From: Halanaerobiaceae bacterium
GTDB lineage: Bacteria > Bacillota > Halanaerobiia > Halanaerobiales > DTU029
NCBI GenBank assembly: GCA_012521855.1
Contig: JAAYLO010000248.1
Coordinates: forward strand, 1 to 10,779
Reading direction: 5' to 3'
DNA length: 10,779 nucleotides
Both the position numbers and the translations under genes were made by a program. Positions 5,187 through 10,779 of the stretch are shown one piece after another. The notes under the pieces are model-generated. The model saw nothing but the letters and a program-made list of their open reading frames with translations. It had not been told where the DNA came from and did no database searches. Within the stretch, counting starts at the first letter, position 1. Every line of letters starts with the position of its first letter.

Positions 5187-7814
5187 TTACTTATCCCTTA
5201 AGCTGCCTATATAATTGATCATAAATCCCCTGGCACTATCCAGAACCCTCTTTACCACCGTAATCTCTACCATACGTAAAGCAATATCGGTCATAAGAAA
5301 CAGTATGGCAAAAACAACAAATATCTTCCAGATCTCTTTTTCTCCCGTATATACCGGCTCCCTTGAGCTGAAAATATCAGCTGCTGAACTTAGCACCTTC
5401 CCTCCGGTCTCTTTTGTCATCATTCCGATTAGAGTAAAATCTGCTGAAAAGGCATTATATTCAGGTGAATATGATAATACCATTCCGGTAGAAAGGCTTT
5501 CTGTTCTGCCGTCTTCCGTCCAGCTTAAGACCACAGGACAGGCAGCCACTCCCTTTATACTGAAAACACCTTTATACCGGCCTGGTCCAGTCTGTTCCAG
5601 CTTTATTACTTTGCTTTCCCCATCCAGGCTGCTTATTCTGGCCTCTATATCCAAAAAATTATAATATTCCCCATTATCCTTTAAAGCATCTACCTGAATG
5701 ATTCCCTGATTACCATCCCTGTATATATGGGGGAAGATATTGTCAGAATATGTGTTCCTGGCAAGCTGTCTGATAATGGTTAACCAGAAAGCGGGATAAG
5801 CGGGCCAGTCCAACCAGGAAACTGAAAATTCCTCACCAATATCCCCCGTAAAGGCAATTACCCTGCCCAGCCCATAATCCCAGCCGGCCAGAACCGGATA
5901 ATTATCTTCTGTTGATAAATAAACATCTGCCAGCGTTTTTGCTGTAGTCACTATATATCCATTCAAATCAGGTATTGATGAAAGTATATTATCCGGCAGA
6001 AAGCCCGGTTTAATTACCGTTTTTACCGGAGTTTCTTTTTTTTCTACAGGATTCCTCACTATCCTTATAGTTTCTTCACTGAAAATCTGCGGCAGCCGGT
6101 CAGCATTTTTCGTATAATAAAATTTCCCCTGTCCCCATTCAGCCAGTTGTGACATCAGGATTATATCAGCGTTTTCACCCAGTGCTACTGTAGAAACAGT
6201 TATCCCTTCCCTTACTATCTCTTCCAGAAGGGCTTCATATCCTGCTACATTTGAATGGCCATCTGATAATATAATTACATGTTTTACAGCACTTTCATCC
6301 TCTTTCAATATTTCCATCGCTTTAGCCAGGGCAGAATATATATTTGTACCGCCGCCTGCCTTTAGACCGGCGAAACTATTTACTATTTCCTTCCTGTCCT
6401 CAACTGCCTGTAGTGGAAAAACAGGATAGGCCAGGATATCAAAAGCCAGTATACCCAGTTTTTCTTCTTTATCAAGTATATCCAGAACTGCCAGTACAGC
6501 CTCTTTAGCCAGATCCAGTCTGCTTGTTCCCCTGTCTTCATTTTCAGCCATGCTCTCTGATTTGTCCAGCACTATCATGATACTGGTCTCCAGAATGATA
6601 TTTTTAGCTATCAGATTAGAATCCAGGGGAAGGATATTGTTTAGGTCTGTATTATTATACCCGCCGGCACCGTAAGCATTCCTTCCTCCAATTACCAGCA
6701 AACCGCCGCCCAGCTCAGATATATATGTATATAGATTATTAATCTGTTTATCTGATAGGAGTTCTGCCGTGATGTTATTCAAAATCACCATATCATAGAT
6801 CTGGAGTTCATCAAGGGTAAAAGAATAACTTCCAGGTGATTCCACATCAAGGGCAATATCATCTGCACTTAAAGAATTGATAAAATGATTCAGGGACCTG
6901 TTATGATCACTGATCAGGAGTACCCGTTTGCCCTCTTTTACAATAATATATGTTTCCTGATAATTGTTTTCTGGATAGGTATCCATATCATTAATGATCT
7001 CTGCCCTGTATTTATGAAAGCCTCCTTCATCAAGCTTTTCCTCAAAACTGAATATATTATCACCCGGCAATAATGACAGTAGATTCTCCCTGATCAGTTC
7101 ACCATCACAATAAAGATTCAACCTGACTTCTGTTTCAAAATTTGCTGAAATATCCACATTTATCCTGAACAATTCCCCCGGCTCTATCCGCTCCGGCATA
7201 CTCATCTCTTTTACAAGGATTTCAGGTATTCTCCCCTGTGTAAGGGGTAATACATCAATACTGATTTCCCTTTCCACAAAATCACCGATTACTTCCTCCA
7301 CATTGCCTGTATTTTCATTGGCATCTGTCAGGAGAACCACCCTTTTGTTCCCTACAGGCGGCATTGAAGACAAGGCCAGCTTCAGGGCTTTTTCAAGATC
7401 AGTAAAACTGCCGTCAAGTAGAGAATTGAATTCCCGGAAACTGTTCTCGCTGGCAGGCATAAATTCAAAAAAGGCTTCTCCGGCAAAACTGATCAGAGCC
7501 AGTCTATCTCTGGCTGCTTTTTTCTCTATCAATTCCTGGATAAATCCTTCTTCTCTCATCTTCAGCTCATCTGTGATACTATCTGAGCGGTCCGCCAGAA
7601 TGATAATATTCATCATGTCATCAAATTGTTTTATGACCGGCCTGGCTGAAGCCAGTACCAGGAGGACCACAACTATTATCCTCAATGAGAGGGCTGTTTT
7701 CTTCTCTATCCCCTTATGCCGTGCCCTCCCTTTATAATACAGATATATATAAACAGGGATGAAGAATAGGAATAACAAATAATATGGATTTTGAAAGCTA
7801 AATGGAAGATTCAT
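5187..7814 (-). CDS. Large membrane protein with two VWA domains around a pseudo-amidotransferase domain
   Basis: It has 875 residues from the ATG at 7814. Two N-terminal helices (about 11-27 and 43-57) flank a basic loop. The first VWA domain has a complete metal-ion adhesion site: D75-x-S77-x-S79, T138 and D164. A beta-rich linker follows. Residues about 296-398 look like a class I glutamine-amidotransferase fold (GGGLLVIGG near 368-376) without a nucleophilic cysteine, so it is probably non-catalytic. The second VWA domain is also complete: D417-x-S419-x-S421, T490 and D518. A further region contains WDYGLGRVIAFTGD (645-658), and one C-terminal helix (about 828-846) precedes a basic tail. 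By the positive-inside rule the bulk lies outside. It is the last gene of the MoxR operon. The ATG follows GGGGGTG by six bases and overlaps the upstream gene by 17 bases; a GTG at 7823 is less likely. Partners and client are unknown. Confidence 0.9.
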   Translation of the reverse strand: MNLPFSFQNPYYLLFLFFIPVYIYLYYKGRARHKGIEKKTALSLRIIVVVLLVLASARPVIKQFDDMMNIIILADRSDSITDELKMREEGFIQELIEKKAARDRLALISFAGEAFFEFMPASENSFREFNSLLDGSFTDLEKALKLALSSMPPVGNKRVVLLTDANENTGNVEEVIGDFVEREISIDVLPLTQGRIPEILVKEMSMPERIEPGELFRINVDISANFETEVRLNLYCDGELIRENLLSLLPGDNIFSFEEKLDEGGFHKYRAEIINDMDTYPENNYQETYIIVKEGKRVLLISDHNRSLNHFINSLSADDIALDVESPGSYSFTLDELQIYDMVILNNITAELLSDKQINNLYTYISELGGGLLVIGGRNAYGAGGYNNTDLNNILPLDSNLIAKNIILETSIMIVLDKSESMAENEDRGTSRLDLAKEAVLAVLDILDKEEKLGILAFDILAYPVFPLQAVEDRKEIVNSFAGLKAGGGTNIYSALAKAMEILKEDESAVKHVIILSDGHSNVAGYEALLEEIVREGITVSTVALGENADIILMSQLAEWGQGKFYYTKNADRLPQIFSEETIRIVRNPVEKKETPVKTVIKPGFLPDNILSSIPDLNGYIVTTAKTLADVYLSTEDNYPVLAGWDYGLGRVIAFTGDIGEEFSVSWLDWPAYPAFWLTIIRQLARNTYSDNIFPHIYRDGNQGIIQVDALKDNGEYYNFLDIEARISSLDGESKVIKLEQTGPGRYKGVFSIKGVAACPVVLSWTEDGRTESLSTGMVLSYSPEYNAFSADFTLIGMMTKETGGKVLSSAADIFSSREPVYTGEKEIWKIFVVFAILFLMTDIALRMVEITVVKRVLDSARGFMINYIGSLRDK

Positions 7815-9690
7815 GCCTTTCACCCCCGGATAAAGCAGGTTTATAGTAAAAATACCATTCCAGAAGCAGCAAAAACAATACCAGGATCAGGAGCTGTTGC
7901 CAGAAGGGGTATTTCTTCAGCCCTGTATATGTCTCATTACTCCCGGATGCAAGATCAGAGCTTTCCAGCAGTTTTGACTCCTCTATTGAGAGGAGATTGG
8001 CTGTAAAATAATCTTCAGTGCCATCTTCCCTGATAATCCTGTATATTCCTTTACGTACTGAATCAGTCAGGAAATATGCTTCCTGCCCCTCAATTACCGG
8101 TAATTCATTGCCTGCCGGGTCTATAACCTTCAAAGGCCTCTTTAAAATACAGGAAGGGAATCTATAGGAATCACCTGTTTTAATGTGTTTAAGTTCAGGA
8201 CTGTATTGTTCTGTATTAAACCAGTTTATAAGGTTTAAAATAAAAATGGGAAAACTCACCTGCAGGGGCATATTTGAATCCTCAAGCCTGAAACCGATAA
8301 AAAGGCTCTGTTTATCCGGCCTTTTTTCTGCCACCATCACGGGCCCGGCGGCAGTTGAGAGGAGAACTTCTCTTGCCCCCTTCCCGGCATTATCATCTCT
8401 CAGGATCAGATAATCAGCTATTTTCAGGGCCCGGAAATCGGTAAAACGGAAGAGGGGGCTTTTTTTATCCAGTAAAGTGATTTCATCAATCTGCTCTATT
8501 GCCTCTACCTCTGCATTATCCCAGGGGGGAGCAACACCAAGGTAAAGGGTTTTTCCTGGATAGTCCTTCAAGGGCCTGATTTTATCAAAGATAATCAGGT
8601 CATAATCTGTCTCTTTAAAGTACGGCTCTTCCTGTAAAAATACCCTGGCAGCCGGAATAAGTCCAAGAATATTTTCCAGGAAATAATTTCCCCTGCTTAC
8701 CAGCAGGATATCAAATTTATCCCGGAGTTCTCCCCCTATTACAGCAATAACACTATTATCAAGCTGATACGGATCATCAATATCAAGCCTGAACTCTACT
8801 AATGTAAGACCGTCAAAACTCAGTGTATAGGTTTTTGAGACTACTTCATGAGCTTCCAGAAAGATATTATCACTGTGTAATATCCCGCCTTTATTTATAT
8901 TTGAAAAATTATCTGTTCCTGTAATAATTAGGGCTGCGGCTGTCTTTTCTTCAGAAAAATTCCCTATTTTGATAGAAAATTCGTATTCACCTGTTCTGCC
9001 GAGTTTCTTCCTGAAATCAAAATCAATAATCCCTATATTAGCTGTATCATTTCCCACCTTAATCAGTTCAAGGTTACCTGAATCTGTCTGAACCCCCTTT
9101 TCAGGAAAGACTCCGTCACTGATAAATACAATCTTTACCCGCTTATCATCTGCCGATAAATTCCTGGCCATATTCAATGCAGAAACCGGGTCAATTGTTA
9201 TGTCCAGGGGCTCCAGACCTTTAATTATACTGACCAGCTTTTCATGATCAGTGGTAAAATCACATAAAAGTTCAGCACTCCCGGCTGTACCGATTAAGGC
9301 GATCTCTGTAGTGTCTCCGAGATCTTTGATCAGGTCCACAGCCCTGTCCCTGGCGAGAGAAAACCTGTCCCGGCCGGAATCGAGTACTTTCATACTGGCT
9401 GACTGGTCAATTATCAGGACCACTCTATCTGCCAGAACCCCTCTTCTTAATAAAACCGGTTCCAGTAAAGAAGTCACCAGTAATAATAAAATTAATAGCT
9501 GAATAAAGAACATTCTATCAGGTGAAAATTTGAGCCTGAATGAAAAGGAGTTTTTCTCTTTATAGAGGTCCTGCCAGAATAATAAAGAAGATACCCTGTT
9601 CTCTCTCTTTATACCCTTAAAGAAATATATCAATATCAAAAGTCCGGCAGTCAAATATAGATAGGAATAAGACAGATCAGAAAAAATCAT
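7798..9690 (-). CDS. BatA-like membrane VWA protein
   Basis: This has 630 residues with the N-terminal double-helix region of the aerotolerance (Bat) family: helices at about 11-25 and 60-78 separated by a K/R-rich loop. A VWA domain follows with a complete metal site: D95-Q-S97-A-S99, T165 and D192 in ISDG. The middle (about 220-590) is a poorly conserved beta-rich region including a short Rossmann-like stretch (DKFDILLVSRGNYF near 324-337). One C-terminal helix (about 596-613) precedes a short polar tail. In other bacteria such proteins are membrane partners of MoxR ATPases in stress tolerance or protein maturation. The ATG at 9690 directly abuts the TAA of the DUF58 gene, with GGAAGGGAG in that gene's last codons as ribosome binding site. 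Its end overlaps the start of the next VWA gene, pointing to coupled translation. Confidence 0.9.
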   Translation of the reverse strand: MIFSDLSYSYLYLTAGLLILIYFFKGIKRENRVSSLLFWQDLYKEKNSFSFRLKFSPDRMFFIQLLILLLLVTSLLEPVLLRRGVLADRVVLIIDQSASMKVLDSGRDRFSLARDRAVDLIKDLGDTTEIALIGTAGSAELLCDFTTDHEKLVSIIKGLEPLDITIDPVSALNMARNLSADDKRVKIVFISDGVFPEKGVQTDSGNLELIKVGNDTANIGIIDFDFRKKLGRTGEYEFSIKIGNFSEEKTAAALIITGTDNFSNINKGGILHSDNIFLEAHEVVSKTYTLSFDGLTLVEFRLDIDDPYQLDNSVIAVIGGELRDKFDILLVSRGNYFLENILGLIPAARVFLQEEPYFKETDYDLIIFDKIRPLKDYPGKTLYLGVAPPWDNAEVEAIEQIDEITLLDKKSPLFRFTDFRALKIADYLILRDDNAGKGAREVLLSTAAGPVMVAEKRPDKQSLFIGFRLEDSNMPLQVSFPIFILNLINWFNTEQYSPELKHIKTGDSYRFPSCILKRPLKVIDPAGNELPVIEGQEAYFLTDSVRKGIYRIIREDGTEDYFTANLLSIEESKLLESSDLASGSNETYTGLKKYPFWQQLLILVLFLLLLEWYFYYKPALSGGERHESSI

Positions 9691-10563
9691 TTACTTTATC
9701 TCCCTTCCAGGGCCAAGAAGCCGGCAGATAATCTCCTTTAAATCTCTTCCAGTATCTGTTCTTATGTAAGCCAGGGAAAATTTTTTTACAGAATCATCTA
9801 TGTATTTGTAGTATTCTCCTATATTCTTTTGATAATTGTCCAGTAATTCCTCATCAATATAAATCTCTTTCTTTTCATTTGTCTCAACATCCAGTAAATT
9901 CAGGTTTTCTTCCAGCCGGGGATTAATATCCTCTTCAGCCAGTATATGAATAAGCAGAACTCTCCAGCCATGTATTTTCAGTATCTTAATTCCCTGAAAA
10001 AAATCCTCAGCACAGATGAAGTCCGAGAGCAGTACCAGTAAACCAGGTTTTTTATGGCTGTTTATGAAAGCAGAGATAGATTTGCAAATATCAGTTTTCC
10101 CGGCTGTCTCCACTCCTTCCAGAATACTGAAGAGAGTATGCGCCTGGTTTTTCCCTCCAAGTAATCTGCTGACCGAATTGAGTTTATCAGAAAAGAAAGC
10201 CACAGCTACCCTGTCCATTTGAATCAGGCCGATATATCCAAGGGCTGCTGCGATCTGTACTGCTTTTTCTAACTTGGAAGGGGAACCAATTGACATGGAG
10301 TCACTATTATCTATCATCAGGAAAATGCTGCTGCCTTTTTCTTCTATAAATTCCTTAAGATAGAGCTGTTCCAGTCTGGAATACAGATTCCAGTCTATAT
10401 AACGGTAATCATCACCTATTTCATAGTGGCGGTAATCTTTAAAATCCATCCCGGAACCCCTTTGTTTACCTGCCCTCTCTCCCGTAAACTCAGAAATATA
10501 ATTTAACTTAAGAATAATTCTCATTGTTTCCAGGAATTTTAAAAAATCGCTATCGAAAAACAT
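9691..10563 (-). CDS. DUF58 protein with VWA-like fold
   Basis: This is a soluble protein of 290 residues with no membrane helix, the short form of the DUF58 family. The signature GDDYRYIDWN at 50-59 is intact, preceded by RGSGMDFKDYRHYE (35-48). A VWA-type metal site follows: D85-N-S87-D-S89-M, T157 and D181 in LSDF. DUF58 genes almost always follow moxR genes, as here, and the protein is thought to be an adaptor of the MoxR ATPase; its biochemical activity is not established. The ATG at 10563 has an AGAGGGAGG purine stretch ending three bases upstream, closer than in neighbouring genes, but the next in-frame ATG at codon 14 has nothing comparable. The gap to the moxR stop is 19 bases, so the genes form one transcript. 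Confidence 0.93.
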   Translation of the reverse strand: MFFDSDFLKFLETMRIILKLNYISEFTGERAGKQRGSGMDFKDYRHYEIGDDYRYIDWNLYSRLEQLYLKEFIEEKGSSIFLMIDNSDSMSIGSPSKLEKAVQIAAALGYIGLIQMDRVAVAFFSDKLNSVSRLLGGKNQAHTLFSILEGVETAGKTDICKSISAFINSHKKPGLLVLLSDFICAEDFFQGIKILKIHGWRVLLIHILAEEDINPRLEENLNLLDVETNEKKEIYIDEELLDNYQKNIGEYYKYIDDSVKKFSLAYIRTDTGRDLKEIICRLLGPGREIK

Positions 10564-10582
10564 AGGCCTCCCTCTTTTTCAG

Positions 10583-10779
10583 CTATTTTCCCTCTACCCT
10601 TTCCAGGACTTCCTTTAATATCATATCAACATCGATTCCCGAGGCCTCTCCCTCAAAATTAAGAATCAATCTATGGCGCAGTGAAGGCAAAACCAGTTCC
10701 TGAATATCCCTGTAACTTACGTTATATCTTTTATTAAGAAAGGCCCTTGCCTTTGCGGCCAGAATCAAGGTCTGGGCTC
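10583..10779 (-). CDS. MoxR-type AAA+ ATPase, C-terminal end (cut by right window edge)
   Basis: The last 64 codons of a gene that enters from the right edge, ending in TAG at 10583-10585. The visible part is the AAA lid: AQTLILAAKARAFL, then an LPSLRHRLILNFEGEASGID stretch and a closing amphipathic helix. This agrees with the conserved MoxR C-terminus (R-A-x-x-x-L-x-x-A-K-A-x-A, then P-x-x-L-R-H-R-I). Walker A and B motifs lie outside the window. MoxR ATPases work with VWA-domain partners to remodel or mature target proteins, and the three genes downstream encode VWA-type proteins. A TTG at 10768 is an internal codon, not the start. Confidence 0.9.
   Translation of the reverse strand, partial: AQTLILAAKARAFLNKRYNVSYRDIQELVLPSLRHRLILNFEGEASGIDVDMILKEVLERVEGK

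Noticed and set aside
5215..5664. Plus-strand frame of 149 codons opposite the large VWA gene
   Set aside because: Antisense to well-conserved coding sequence with clear VWA-protein features on the other strand, and no ribosome binding site or recognisable domain.
7303..7737. Plus-strand frame of 144 codons opposite the first VWA domain
   Set aside because: Antisense shadow: Ser/Arg-rich composition, no ribosome binding site, and the opposite strand encodes an intact metal-site domain.
8864..8882. Another TTATCAC-GTG motif, inside the BatA-like gene
   Set aside because: It lies in coding sequence, far from any promoter, and lacks the perfect palindrome. A seven-base match is expected by chance in this composition.

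Overview
The window looks like chromosomal DNA of a low-GC, Gram-positive-type anaerobe of the Firmicutes. The evidence is very AT-rich intergenic DNA, strong AAGGGTG-type ribosome binding sites, sigma-A promoters with 17-base spacers, and a YqhV (DUF2619) gene, a family typical of spore-forming Firmicutes. A halanaerobial or clostridial host is my best guess, but I cannot prove it. I see no insertion sequence, phage gene, CRISPR array or rRNA. Genes run mostly on the minus strand, and no gene-free stretch exceeds 300 bases.

Left part (1-1863). A truncated minus-strand gene, probably a long ArsR-type regulator, runs off the left edge. Divergent from it is a 34-residue single-pass membrane microprotein gene missed by usual length cut-offs. 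Its region carries TTATCAC/GTGATAA motifs, including a perfect 10+1+10 palindrome that touches its stop codon. A terminator follows. Next comes a minus-strand ZIP metal transporter (ZupT type) with a near-consensus promoter and an ambiguous start codon.

Middle part (1864-5178). A monocistronic exported PsbP-like (DUF1795-type) protein has its own terminator. A tRNA-Arg(CCU) gene follows, with an encoded CCA and a consensus promoter. A two-gene minus-strand operon then encodes an ApbE FMN transferase and a long-chain polyprenyl diphosphate synthase. This pairing is known from flavin-based extracellular electron transfer loci (FmnB and DmkB of Listeria). A yqhV-like gene diverges from apbE.

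Right part (5187-10779). A tight minus-strand operon, read from the right edge leftwards, encodes the C-terminus of a MoxR AAA+ ATPase, a soluble DUF58 protein, a BatA-like membrane VWA protein, and an 875-residue membrane protein with two VWA domains around a cysteine-less glutamine-amidotransferase-like domain. MoxR ATPases with VWA partners act as chaperone or maturation systems in other bacteria. The client here is unknown. By the positive-inside rule, the VWA domains of the two membrane proteins should face outside while MoxR and the DUF58 protein are cytosolic.

Overall this is ordinary housekeeping and accessory chromosome. The best leads are the split electron-transfer pair, the tandem-VWA/pseudo-amidotransferase protein, the palindrome-flanked microprotein, and the possible AUA start of zupT.
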